Of a DNA stretch of 40,968 nt, positions 1 to 8,164 are shown one piece after another. A model generated the notes under the pieces. That model ran no database searches. It had not been told where the DNA came from and worked only from the letters and a program-made list of their open reading frames with translations. Both the position numbers and the translations under genes were made by a program. The DNA comes from Muribaculaceae bacterium (GTDB taxonomy: Bacteria > Bacteroidota > Bacteroidia > Bacteroidales > Muribaculaceae): contig VSPO01000013.1 of NCBI GenBank assembly GCA_009775375.1, positions 1-40,968 on the forward strand, given 5' to 3'. The number at the start of each line of letters is the position of its first letter. Within the stretch, counting starts at the first letter, position 1.

Positions 1-105
1 ATTTTGTTGGAAATCAATAATATGGATATGTTTTACAGCATGAATTTCTAATTCAAATTTTTAACGAACTATTGTAATTCCGTTCAACCCGTTAATCCAA
101 CTCTT

Positions 106-759
106 ATGAAATCATTAGTTATATTCGATCTCGACGGCACCCTCCTAAACACGATCTACGACCTTGGCGAGGCTTGCAACTACGCCCTGAGGAAAATGGG
201 GTTTGCCCAGCATCCTATTCCGGCCTACAATTACATGGTTGGTAACGGGGTCAGAAAACTTATCGAACGGGCGCAACCCGATGCAGATGTTGAAACTGTC
301 GACCAGCTCCTGTCGATCTTCAGGGAGTATTATGATTCCCACTGTATCGTCGACACGAAGCCCTACAATGGGATTCCGGAGCTTCTCGACAAACTGACGG
401 GCAGGGGCGTGGCGATTGCCGTGGCGTCAAACAAATATCAAGACGCAGTGGAAAAAATCGTGCGTCATTTCTTTCCGCAGATAAATTTCGCTTCGATTCA
501 GGGGCAACAAGAGGGTAGGCCCACCAAGCCCGATCCTTCGATCGTGTTTTCTGTCTTGTCGGAGCATCCCACGCCGAAGTCTGAAGTGCTATACGTAGGT
601 GATTCCGGTGTCGATATGGAGACGGCGAGACGTGCCTGTGTCGAGTCCATAGGAGTGACCTGGGGTTTCCGACCCGTGACGGAACTTCGCGAAGCCCATG
701 CCGACAATATCATCAGCTCTCCGGAAGAGATTCTCGGATTCCTTTCCGACCCATTTTAG
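106..759 (+). CDS. HAD-family phosphatase, phosphoglycolate phosphatase-like
   Basis: 217 aa, a usual length for the Gph/PGMB branch of the HAD superfamily. Motif I DLDGTLLNT (nucleophile D8, general acid D10) is at the N terminus, a Ser-containing motif II (VASNK) lies near residue 107, the motif III lysine is in TKPDPS, and motif IV is VGDSGVDMETA, which supplies the Mg-binding acidic pair. The stretch between motifs I and II fits a helical cap. The enzyme should hydrolyse a small cytosolic phosphate monoester; phosphoglycolate is the family default, but the substrate cannot be read from the sequence. It stands alone and converges with the MFS gene on the other strand, with a shared terminator just beyond its stop. 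The ATG at 106 is the only start that keeps motif I intact. Confidence 0.9.
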   Translation: MKSLVIFDLDGTLLNTIYDLGEACNYALRKMGFAQHPIPAYNYMVGNGVRKLIERAQPDADVETVDQLLSIFREYYDSHCIVDTKPYNGIPELLDKLTGRGVAIAVASNKYQDAVEKIVRHFFPQINFASIQGQQEGRPTKPDPSIVFSVLSEHPTPKSEVLYVGDSGVDMETARRACVESIGVTWGFRPVTELREAHADNIISSPEEILGFLSDPF

Positions 760-779
760 GAATCTGGGAAGAAGCGACC

Positions 780-818
780 AAAAAAGAGACCGGAGCATCA
801 TGCCCCGGTCTCTTTTTT
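780..818. terminator. Bidirectional intrinsic terminator between convergent genes
   Basis: A 14-bp perfect stem (780-793 with 805-818) has A6 on its left and T6 on its right, and the loop contains an inner GCA/TGC pairing. It can terminate the HAD gene on + and the MFS gene on -. The MFS stop codon (798-800) lies in the loop, so the last MFS codons encode one arm of the stem. Confidence 0.9.
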
Positions 819-2117
819 GCCGAATCGTGGGTCGATCCTGACCTTGGCGCAGACTATCAATGTCGCGACGCAAGCAGCCATGACTATCCAGAAAAAGTTG
901 ATGAATCCCTGGGGTGAGTCCACTCCGAAAATGCTGTGGGCGGAGCAGACTTCATGCAGCCATCCCGCCGCCATTCCGGGAATCATCATTCCCAAGGCCA
1001 TGAAGGCTGTGCAGAAGGCATAGTGGGATGTCTTGCTTTCCCCCCGGCTAAAATAGATCAGATAAAGCATGTAAGCTGAGAACCCGAAGCCATATCCGAA
1101 TTGCTCCACGAATATGGCGGCCGAGATCCAAAAGAAACTTTCAGGCTGAACCATGGCGAGCACGCAATAGAACGCGCAAGGCTGCGTCAGGCTCAATGCC
1201 ATCGGCCAGAGCCAGCGTTTCAGTCCTCCCCTTGAGATTGCCAGTCCTCCGACGATTCCGCCTGCAAGCAGGGCTACTACTCCGATCGTGCCGTTGACGA
1301 ATCCTACTTCGGCTGTGGTCAGTGCCAATCCCCCCCCGGCGCGTGGAGTGACCATGAAAGGCTGCACGAGTTTCAGGCACAAGGCCTCCGGAAGCCTGTA
1401 GAGCAGCATGAACGCAAGTGCGCTCCAGATATATCGTTTCTGAAAGAATGTGACGAAAGTAGTGCCGAAGTCCCTAAGAATTGTATGGGCAGTCACCCCT
1501 GCCTTGGGTTTGTCGCCCTCCGGGCGTGGCAGGAAGAAACTGTGGTAGAAGGCCACTGCGAGGAAAAATGCCGACAGGATTGCAAATGTGGCGGTCCATG
1601 CCGTCGATATGTCGCCCGTCTTCTCCTCCAAATATCCCGCAAGCATCACCAGACCTCCTTGCCCCATGACGCTCGCTATTCGATAGAACGTGGAGCGCAG
1701 TCCGACGTAGGCTGCCTGTTCATGGGAATCGAGCTCTATCATGTAGTAGCCGTCGGCGGCGATGTCATGGGTGGCTGAAAAGAATGCCATGAGCCAGAAT
1801 GCCGCAAGCGTCCCTGCGAAGAAGAGGCTCGTCGGAAGAAGGAAAGCCACCGACGCCATGCATATCCCTATGAGCCATTGCATCGTGACGGTCCACCATC
1901 TTTTCGTCTTTATCAAATCGACGAACGGACTCCAAAACGGTTTTATCACCCATGGCAGATAAAGCCATCCCGTATAGAATGCCATCTCCTTGAGCCCTAT
2001 GCCAAGCCTGACGTACATAAGGACAGTCAGAGTGTTGACTGCGAAATAGGGGAGACCCTCCGCGATATATAGGGTCGGTATCCACCTCCAGGGTGAAGTC
2101 TGTTTATTCGCTTTCAT
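798..2117 (-). CDS. AmpG-like MFS transporter
   Basis: 439 aa with about 12 hydrophobic segments, a major facilitator superfamily permease. The N-terminal YIAEGLPYF segment followed by GWLYLPWVIKPFWSPFVD resembles the AmpG/acetyl-CoA transporter branch, whose best-known member imports anhydro-muropeptides into the cytoplasm. The start codon overlaps the stop of the DUF4922 gene by 4 nt (ATGA), so the two are translationally coupled. It is the last gene of a minus-strand set that begins with a predicted cell-wall amidase, which supports (inference) a substrate of peptidoglycan or glycan origin. AmpG-like is a family-level call; the sugar or peptide carried is unknown. Its C-terminal codons double as part of the bidirectional terminator. 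Confidence 0.82.
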   Translation of the reverse strand: MKANKQTSPWRWIPTLYIAEGLPYFAVNTLTVLMYVRLGIGLKEMAFYTGWLYLPWVIKPFWSPFVDLIKTKRWWTVTMQWLIGICMASVAFLLPTSLFFAGTLAAFWLMAFFSATHDIAADGYYMIELDSHEQAAYVGLRSTFYRIASVMGQGGLVMLAGYLEEKTGDISTAWTATFAILSAFFLAVAFYHSFFLPRPEGDKPKAGVTAHTILRDFGTTFVTFFQKRYIWSALAFMLLYRLPEALCLKLVQPFMVTPRAGGGLALTTAEVGFVNGTIGVVALLAGGIVGGLAISRGGLKRWLWPMALSLTQPCAFYCVLAMVQPESFFWISAAIFVEQFGYGFGFSAYMLYLIYFSRGESKTSHYAFCTAFMALGMMIPGMAAGWLHEVCSAHSIFGVDSPQGFINFFWIVMAACVATLIVCAKVRIDPRFGKKETGA

Positions 2118-3022
2118 TTGTAATCGGCAAGCGCCACCTCTGAATAAATCTGCATTATGTCGGTTGCGCTCAGCCTTTGGTAGTCCTCAGGCCGGGGCAC
2201 GATCATCAGTCCGGCCATGTCGATACATCCGGGGCTGACGATTCTTTTCTCATCCCCCTCGCAGAAGTAGCACGACGGTCTGTGTGCCCTTCTTGGCACC
2301 ACTACGTATCTCAACAGTCTGTCGCCACCTACCCAGAAAAACGTATTAACCAGCTCGCGGTCAGTTAGGTGAAGGTCGCGGTCAAGGCCGCCGGTAAAGA
2401 TCCCTGCTGCCAGAGCCGACATCCCTGAGTCGTCGGGGGCTACCACTCCAGATACGATGAAATAGGGGAGACGTACGTCGAAATCGGAAGAGGTCTTGAT
2501 GCCCGGTTCGATCGCTGGGTGCAATTGCTCCACGAGCCGCAACAGAGGAAGTTCGTCTTTCAAGACTGCTTGGAGGTGAAGATGGTCGGGGGCGGATGCT
2601 CCGGCCCGTGCCCCGTTGAAGAAGACGGCCATCCCCGGGAGCGACTCGGCAAGCTCCACGATGTCGAATGGCACGCTTTCCTGCGGCTTATGCGTCGTGG
2701 ATGCTATCGTGAAGTGCACCGGCAGAATCGGATATGGATTCACGAGCAATTCCCAGCCGGGCAGTATCTCCGTCGTGATCTGCTCCTTCGGGCGGTTGGC
2801 CCGGCAAAGGAAGCAGGGACGGCCGGCTATACTCTCCTTGTCGGTCTTGGCTCCCGTGGAAACTATTCTTGATGGATTGCACTGCACCGCCATCTCGAAA
2901 TTTCCGAGCGCGACCTTTCTTCTTTCCGTCTTTGCCAAAGCGTCGTAGTTTAGCTTTGCCAAGGGCCATATTGCGAGTTGCTGCTCTATAAGGTCGTTGA
3001 AGCTTTCATTGTCTATGATCAT
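2114..3022 (-). CDS. DUF4922 HIT-like protein (nucleotidyltransferase/phosphorylase-like)
   Basis: 302 aa. The motif D146-H-L-H-L-Q151 matches the HxHxQ active site of the GalT-like branch of the HIT superfamily, which includes GDP-hexose phosphorylases and ATP adenylyltransferases. An upstream NPYPILPVHFTIA segment (about 95-107) is also typical of that fold. Two CxxC pairs, C70/C73 (PCFLC) and C251/C254 (SCYFC), could bind zinc, as structural metal sites do in some GalT relatives. It overlaps the glycosyltransferase gene by 17 nt upstream and the MFS gene by 4 nt downstream. A role in sugar-nucleotide turnover linked to the adjacent glycosyltransferase is reasonable inference; the substrate is unknown. 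Cytosolic, no signal peptide. Confidence 0.75.
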   Translation of the reverse strand: MIIDNESFNDLIEQQLAIWPLAKLNYDALAKTERRKVALGNFEMAVQCNPSRIVSTGAKTDKESIAGRPCFLCRANRPKEQITTEILPGWELLVNPYPILPVHFTIASTTHKPQESVPFDIVELAESLPGMAVFFNGARAGASAPDHLHLQAVLKDELPLLRLVEQLHPAIEPGIKTSSDFDVRLPYFIVSGVVAPDDSGMSALAAGIFTGGLDRDLHLTDRELVNTFFWVGGDRLLRYVVVPRRAHRPSCYFCEGDEKRIVSPGCIDMAGLMIVPRPEDYQRLSATDIMQIYSEVALADYK

Positions 3023-4346
3023 CTTCCTTCTCCATGTTAGCGCGGATTCGTGCGATCAGCTCCACCGACCGCAGGAAATCCTTGTATTCATTGTTCCTGT
3101 TAACTTTCTCCACCGATAGGTCGGCGTCGCTGTTGCCCCCCCAGCGTCGGCAGCAATAAATGGGTTCGAAGATTCTCCCTACTGCATACTCGCGACTTAC
3201 CCTCAGGGCCATCGCGTAGTCCTCGCCGTAGCTGACGTTGGGGAAAAGAATGTTGCGGGCAATAAGGGTGAAGAAGGCTCTCGGGGCTCCGAATCCGTTT
3301 ATCCGCAGGGCATTGTTGGCTCCGTTGAGTGCAGTCCATTCCTTATGGTCTACGATTCCCGGAGGTATGGGGTTCATTTGGAAGTCGGTCATGACATAGC
3401 TCCCTATGACCATCGCGCATCTGTCGGCATAGAATTTGTCTACCATCTTTTGCAACGTCGAGGAATCGATGTATGTGTCGTCGGAGTCGAGCTGCACGGC
3501 GAAGCGTCCGCAGTGCTCTGAAAGCAAGGCCTTGTTCCAGCATCCTCCGATGCCGAGAAATTCCTCGTCTTCCGCTTCCAGCACGATGAGCCTCTGATCT
3601 TCGATGCCGCGGAGAAGTTCTCTCGTGCCGTCGGTGCTTCCGTTGTCCACCACGATTACATTATATGGGAAATCAGTCCTCTGGTTCAAGGCTGAAAGCA
3701 CGGCGTCGCCGACCGTGGCCACGCGGTTTCTGACCGGGATGATGACTGAAGCCTCCGTCGGGAAATCCCCCTCTTCGAGATTGGGATGCAGCGGAGTCAG
3801 CGAGACCATTCCGCCGATGTCCATGAGATGGTCGGTGAAGACTCTCTCCATGCATGTCTGATAGTAGCTGTTGCGGGGGTCTACGTAGTCGTGCTGCATA
3901 TCTCCGCTCTTGCGGAAGTCAACTTTCTCCACCGTGTAGAGATATTCCGGCAGGACGGCCACGGTCTTGCCGACCGACATCCTAAGCCGCAGGGCATACC
4001 ATCCTCCGTCGGGGAGCTGCGACTCATCCTGAAAATCCTCGGAGGCGGCGAGCACGTCGGCGGCGTTGAGAAGCACAACGCTTCCGAAGTCGAAATCATC
4101 CCTGACGGAGCCAAACTGATAGTCGTTGACGGGATGGAGGATAATCTTGTCGCCGACCCTTTCGCGATAGTGGCTATACGTGATGGAGGCGTCGGAATCG
4201 GCAGCCACCTCCTCTATGCGGTGCATGAAGTTGGAGTCGAATTCCACCTTCTTGCGGTCGATTTTCACAAGCACGAATTGCTCCAGGCTGTTCTTGCATA
4301 TCTCGTCGCGCAGGGCGTCGACGTTGGTGAATTGTATTAGTTTCAT
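3006..4346 (-). CDS. Family 2 glycosyltransferase with N-terminal extension
   Basis: 446 aa from the ATG at 4346; a TTG five codons upstream (4361) is a weaker alternative. Residues 1 to about 195 form an extension of unknown function. The GT-A domain follows: ASVIIPVRNR with the nucleotide-sugar binding strand, then VVDNGSTDGTRELL, then QLDSDDTY holding the DxD-type metal site, and an acceptor-side region ending near YCCRRWGGNSD. No membrane segment is obvious, so it is probably cytosolic or peripheral. The stop overlaps the DUF4922 start by 17 nt, while 58 nt separate it from the amidase gene. Donor and acceptor sugars cannot be inferred. The extension makes it longer than a minimal GT2 of about 250-300 aa. 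Confidence 0.85.
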   Translation of the reverse strand: MKLIQFTNVDALRDEICKNSLEQFVLVKIDRKKVEFDSNFMHRIEEVAADSDASITYSHYRERVGDKIILHPVNDYQFGSVRDDFDFGSVVLLNAADVLAASEDFQDESQLPDGGWYALRLRMSVGKTVAVLPEYLYTVEKVDFRKSGDMQHDYVDPRNSYYQTCMERVFTDHLMDIGGMVSLTPLHPNLEEGDFPTEASVIIPVRNRVATVGDAVLSALNQRTDFPYNVIVVDNGSTDGTRELLRGIEDQRLIVLEAEDEEFLGIGGCWNKALLSEHCGRFAVQLDSDDTYIDSSTLQKMVDKFYADRCAMVIGSYVMTDFQMNPIPPGIVDHKEWTALNGANNALRINGFGAPRAFFTLIARNILFPNVSYGEDYAMALRVSREYAVGRIFEPIYCCRRWGGNSDADLSVEKVNRNNEYKDFLRSVELIARIRANMEKEDDHRQ

Positions 4347-4404
4347 GTTCGGGTTATTCAAGATGGGAGGAGAAAGTTATTGAAGGGTTGTTGATGCTTG
4401 AGGG

Positions 4405-7400
4405 TCATTTCTCCAGATATTGCAGGAGGGTCTTCATGAGGCTTTCCCTTTGGCGGGGATTGCGGATGGATTCGAAGGGCACGCTCATGACGGCCACGTG
4501 GCTCTTGCCGTTCTTGGTCAGGAATCCTGCCGGATGTCCGGTGTCGGAGAATGTCAGGAAGGGCTCGGCGTCGATAAGCCTCGACGCAGTCAGCACGTCG
4601 GGATTCTGCACGATGTATTGCTGCTCGTTGAGGCTGTTGCTGTAGCTTATCGTGGCGTCCTGTGGATGCACGCCCATAGCGCCCGCGGCCGACAGTTGTC
4701 CGGAGTAGGATTTCATCCCTTCCCCCTTTGTGACTCCGAGCACTTTTTCTGTAAATTCCTTGCTGCCGGCAGGCGAACGGTAGTCGAGAAGGTCGCTGAC
4801 CACGTATTCTCCGCTGACCATCAGGTCGCCACCGTGGCGAGTGAATTCTGTCAGTTCCTGCTGGAGTTTTGCGGGGAAGGCGATGTAACGCATTCCGGTG
4901 TTGCCGTTTCCGGTGACGGTCACTTTCTGCCGGCCCAGTATCAGGTCGATGATCTTGTAGTCGCGGAGGTTGACGTCGCCGCTGGTGACGGCCCCGACAC
5001 TCGCGGAGACGAATCCTTTTCCGGCTGCGGCGATTGCCTGCCCGTGGAGATAGGGATAGTCAAACGTATTGCCAGCTATGACCTGCGTGGCGAGGTTGCC
5101 GTCGCTGAGTCCGAAGGATTCCCCGGCTGCGCGACGGAATTCTGTCTGGTAGCCCACGAAGGAGATGTCGCGTACGTAGGGCACTCCGAAATCTTCCGTG
5201 GCCTTGAAGCCGGCGTTGCTGTTGTCGCTGAAAGTCATCGGAGCGCTGACTCTGGTGAAGCCGTTGATGATGAGCACGGGGGTATGGTTGCCGGGGGCTT
5301 CGCGAAGGGCGAGCACTTCCGAGGGGAAGGATATGCCCCCCTCGTTGGCTGCGACTATCTTGAAGGAATGGATGTCGTGATCCTCCACAATCACTTCGAA
5401 ATGCGTGGAATTGGATTCTCCGAGAAGGTGGAATCCAAGTTCGTCGTCGGTGCGCTCGAATATGAGGTATTTTTTCGGCATGGCCGTAGATTCGAGACGG
5501 TCGGGCGTGGGAGCCCAGCTCAGTCGGTAGTGCCCCTGCTTCAGTCTTGTGATAACGAAATCTTTGACGGGGAGGGGCTGCACCACGAATTTGCGGTCTT
5601 TCCTCTCCGCCACGAAGCGACCGATGGCTTTGTAGATGGAGCGGGAGACAGTGAATTTGAATGCCGGGTCAAGGGCATACTTCATGTCGGCGAAATTCTG
5701 ATGGCTCATGAATTCGATGAGCGAAGTCGGCACCTCCGGCACCCTTGCCTCCACATAGGATTTGTCCCACATTGAGCGACGTGTCCAGTTGGGTTCCCAT
5801 GTCTGTCGGATGTCGCCCGTGATCTGGCGCATTAGCATGTCGGTCAGCGTGCGTGAGTTGCTTCGGGGAGTGCCGTCGATGTATGAGTCTCCGTTGTTGG
5901 TGTAGTAGATGCCGAGCGTGCCGACGAATGTGTCGTCGGCTCTCTTCCCGGCGTCGGAATGCAAGGCCATGGCAACGTCGATGGGTATCTTAAGCCCCTC
6001 CATGTTGGGTAGCACCCTCGAACCTCCCGCAAGATAGTTCACCCAATGTCCCCGTGAGGTGTAGTCGTCCTTGTAGTCGTCGGTGCCTCTGTAGGGGGAA
6101 TAGATGGATTCAGGCACTCCGGCCCATTGGAGCCAGTAGCGTGCGCCTTCGAGATATCGGGGCATACCCGATGTCTTGAACACAGGGGTAGGACCTTTGG
6201 GAACTGCCTCCACGGGGAATTCGATTCTCACCGTGTCCTGCGGTTCGATTATGTCGGCCTCTTGTTCGGTCTCTTCTGTCTCAGATTCCTCCTCTTCGGT
6301 CTCCTCGGTTTCTCCGGATTCAGTCTCCTCTACGGTCTCTTCAGTGGTTTCCTCTTCGGTTGTTTCCTCCTCTTCCTCGCCGTTCTCATTGGCCTTTCCC
6401 GGAGTAGCTTCCGGTTTGGGCGCTGGCTTCATCTCAACCGGCACGGATGGGTCGTAGTAGATGTCGGCGCGACGCTGACTTCTCGCAATGTTGCCCATGC
6501 CGCCGCCGATTTTGACAGCGTCGGCGGTCAAAGCCTTGTCGGCTGTTTTCGACAAGTTGGTCAGGGTGACGATTGGTTCGGTGTCGCTGTAGCCGGCCGT
6601 CAGAGGGAATGTGCCAAGATATATCCATGTGCCGCCGCCCATAGTCTGGTTGACCTTGAATTCCCGTGTGCCGCCGGAGTAGTTGACGGTGTAGTGGGCG
6701 TCTTCTGTGGAGTTGGGAAGAGATTTGTAGCTGACGTATACGGCATACTCCCCGTCGGCCGGTATGTCGGCATACCATGCGGCTACGGATGGGGTGCCGG
6801 AGGTGACGGTAGTGGTCTGGCGGTATGTGCCGTTCTGGAATGGATTTTCAGTGTCGCGGAAATCGGGGAGGTCGAAAATGAATCCCTCTCCGTTGCCTGT
6901 CATCCAGGGTCGAGACCCGGTTTTCTCTTTATAGTAAGGTTGGGAATACACCTGACCTCCGTCGTTGGTGTCGTTGTCTACGATCACCTCGTTGGGATTA
7001 ATGTCGCGTTCACGCGGAAGAAGCACGTAGGCACCGGCATTCTCGATCATAGGCACGACAAAGGGAAGGATATAGCCCATCGTATGTGTGTCTTCCACGA
7101 TTTGGAAAAGCTGCGGACGCTGCCACATCCATCCGTTCTTCGCCGGGTTGTAATATCGTCCGTGGCTTGGCCACATTGCGATGATGTCCCCCTCCATCCC
7201 CTTCTTGTGCTCGAAGAAAGGCTCTGCGGGCATCACGAAAGGAGTGTTCTTGCGGAATTGTTCCGGAAGCTTGTCGATGGTTGTGATGTAGTAGGCATAA
7301 TTATGTGTGCCGACGTTAAGGGAGACGAAATAATCCTTTATGGAGTCGGGGAGTATTTCGGTGATTTTGTTTCTCATGTTGCCGATAAGCTCTTGCGAGA

Positions 7401-7794
7401 CGGGGAGATACGTAAAGTTCTCGTTAAGGCTTATTTTTGCCGTCTGAGTGCGCTTGTCGGGTTTGACGCTGTTGACTCTCAGTCCGCCGGGATTAAGGTT
7501 CTCCGGAATCCACTTGATGATTTCGTCGTTTACGAGAAGCGTAAGCGAGTCGTTCTGCGGCTGCTCCGCAGGAGGCGTTTTGACCTTGCGTTTAGCCACG
7601 CGAGTGCGCTTCCTTTTTCGGCTGCTCTTGCGTCGCTTCTTCTTGGTAGACTTCTTTCTTTTGGTCTTTTTCTTCGCCACGGATGTGGTCTTGGCTTTGG
7701 TGCGCTTCTTGGCTTCGGCGGTTTCGGTAGCGACAATGCCGGAGATTGCAATCACCAAAGCCATAAATATATAAAAGAATCTTCTGAATCTCAT
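4405..7794 (-). CDS. Secreted N-acetylmuramoyl-L-alanine amidase split by a golvesin C-terminal-like domain
   Basis: 1129 aa. The ATG at 7794 starts a signal peptide (to about residue 28, ending TAEA), preferred over an ATG 20 codons upstream. A very basic Lys/Arg tract follows (29-72). The first half of an Amidase_3-type domain (about 190-265) has MWPSHGRYY (H211) and IVEDTH (E234). A golvesin C-terminal-like domain (about 300-440; VNQTMGGGTWIYLG, TADAVKIGGGMGNIAR) is inserted. A Glu/Thr-rich linker (about 472-512) leads to the second amidase half with ALHSDAG (H612) and LIEFMSHQNFADM (E693). The three predicted zinc ligands and the catalytic Glu are therefore all present but separated by about 350 residues. 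Fibronectin III-like and further C-terminal domains fill the rest. Such proteins are often annotated xanthan lyase; an exported cell-wall amidase is the better reading of the residues. Confidence 0.8.
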   Translation of the reverse strand: MRFRRFFYIFMALVIAISGIVATETAEAKKRTKAKTTSVAKKKTKRKKSTKKKRRKSSRKRKRTRVAKRKVKTPPAEQPQNDSLTLLVNDEIIKWIPENLNPGGLRVNSVKPDKRTQTAKISLNENFTYLPVSQELIGNMRNKITEILPDSIKDYFVSLNVGTHNYAYYITTIDKLPEQFRKNTPFVMPAEPFFEHKKGMEGDIIAMWPSHGRYYNPAKNGWMWQRPQLFQIVEDTHTMGYILPFVVPMIENAGAYVLLPRERDINPNEVIVDNDTNDGGQVYSQPYYKEKTGSRPWMTGNGEGFIFDLPDFRDTENPFQNGTYRQTTTVTSGTPSVAAWYADIPADGEYAVYVSYKSLPNSTEDAHYTVNYSGGTREFKVNQTMGGGTWIYLGTFPLTAGYSDTEPIVTLTNLSKTADKALTADAVKIGGGMGNIARSQRRADIYYDPSVPVEMKPAPKPEATPGKANENGEEEEETTEEETTEETVEETESGETEETEEEESETEETEQEADIIEPQDTVRIEFPVEAVPKGPTPVFKTSGMPRYLEGARYWLQWAGVPESIYSPYRGTDDYKDDYTSRGHWVNYLAGGSRVLPNMEGLKIPIDVAMALHSDAGKRADDTFVGTLGIYYTNNGDSYIDGTPRSNSRTLTDMLMRQITGDIRQTWEPNWTRRSMWDKSYVEARVPEVPTSLIEFMSHQNFADMKYALDPAFKFTVSRSIYKAIGRFVAERKDRKFVVQPLPVKDFVITRLKQGHYRLSWAPTPDRLESTAMPKKYLIFERTDDELGFHLLGESNSTHFEVIVEDHDIHSFKIVAANEGGISFPSEVLALREAPGNHTPVLIINGFTRVSAPMTFSDNSNAGFKATEDFGVPYVRDISFVGYQTEFRRAAGESFGLSDGNLATQVIAGNTFDYPYLHGQAIAAAGKGFVSASVGAVTSGDVNLRDYKIIDLILGRQKVTVTGNGNTGMRYIAFPAKLQQELTEFTRHGGDLMVSGEYVVSDLLDYRSPAGSKEFTEKVLGVTKGEGMKSYSGQLSAAGAMGVHPQDATISYSNSLNEQQYIVQNPDVLTASRLIDAEPFLTFSDTGHPAGFLTKNGKSHVAVMSVPFESIRNPRQRESLMKTLLQYLEK

Positions 7795-7866
7795 AATCGA
7801 TAACAAAAACATAAAACGTAGAGGAAGCCGCAAAAGCCGGAGCCCCACAGCCACCGCAAATTGCTA

Positions 7867-7897
7867 CAAAATTAACGAAAAACAAAAGACCATCAAA
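7867..7897 (-). promoter_or_regulatory. Bacteroidetes-type promoter for the amidase gene set
   Basis: On the minus strand TTTG (7894-7897) is followed after 19 nt by TAATTTTG (7867-7874), a full match to the Bacteroidetes consensus TTTG-N19-21-TAnnTTTG. The transcript would start near 7862, leaving a 5' leader of about 68 nt before the ATG at 7794. Confidence 0.78.
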
Positions 7898-7951
7898 ACA
7901 TAACCCCAAACTTTTTGCAAACCCTAACAAAGATTAAGCCCCGGGCTGGCA

Positions 7952-8083
7952 AGTCCGACATGGAGAGCAGGCCTCCGAGCCTGCGGCCTACTACCGTCCG
8001 CGCTCAGCCCCAACATGGAGTTACCACCGGATGGCATTTCTGTGCCTCGGCCAAGGGCCGAGGTTCGAGTCCGAGTCCCCATA
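7952..8083 (+). repeat. GC-rich palindromic repeat, isolated copy
   Basis: Same family as the block at 13561-15066. Positions 7952-8007 match 14557-14612 with 3 differences in 56 nt. It contains two copies of the core AGTCCnnCATGG (7952; a slightly altered one at about 8006), the hairpin GCAGGC-CTCCGA-GCCTGC, a perfect 8-bp stem CCTCGGCC/GGCCGAGG (8045-8063) and two GAGTCC words. No gene or transposase lies inside. Together with the terminator next to it, this is all I see in the 7795-8164 gap apart from the amidase promoter. Confidence 0.8.
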
Positions 8084-8086
8084 CCC

Positions 8087-8114
8087 AAAAAAGGCGGCCA
8101 CGAGTGTGGCCGCC
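8087..8114 (-). terminator. Intrinsic terminator downstream of the beta-barrel gene
   Basis: A perfect 9-bp GC-rich stem (8093-8101 with 8106-8114, loop GAGT) is followed on the minus strand by T6 (8087-8092). It lies 50 nt beyond the stop codon at 8165 and ends minus-strand transcription before the amidase promoter. Confidence 0.88.
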
Positions 8115-8164
8115 AAAAGAGAAACTTTAACCAATCTCTTCAAACAAAAGATTACTAAAAACCG

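Noticed and set aside
6127..7803. 558-codon open frame antisense to the amidase gene (and 451 codons at 4420-5775)
   Set aside because: Shadow frames caused by codon bias and low-complexity Glu/Lys tracts; the minus-strand protein has a signal peptide and conserved domains.
8045..8090. tRNA-like 3' part (GGTTCGAGTCC followed by CCCCATACCCA)
   Set aside because: The five bases before and after the TTCGAGT loop do not pair and no acceptor or anticodon arms are found; GAGTCC is part of the repeat family.
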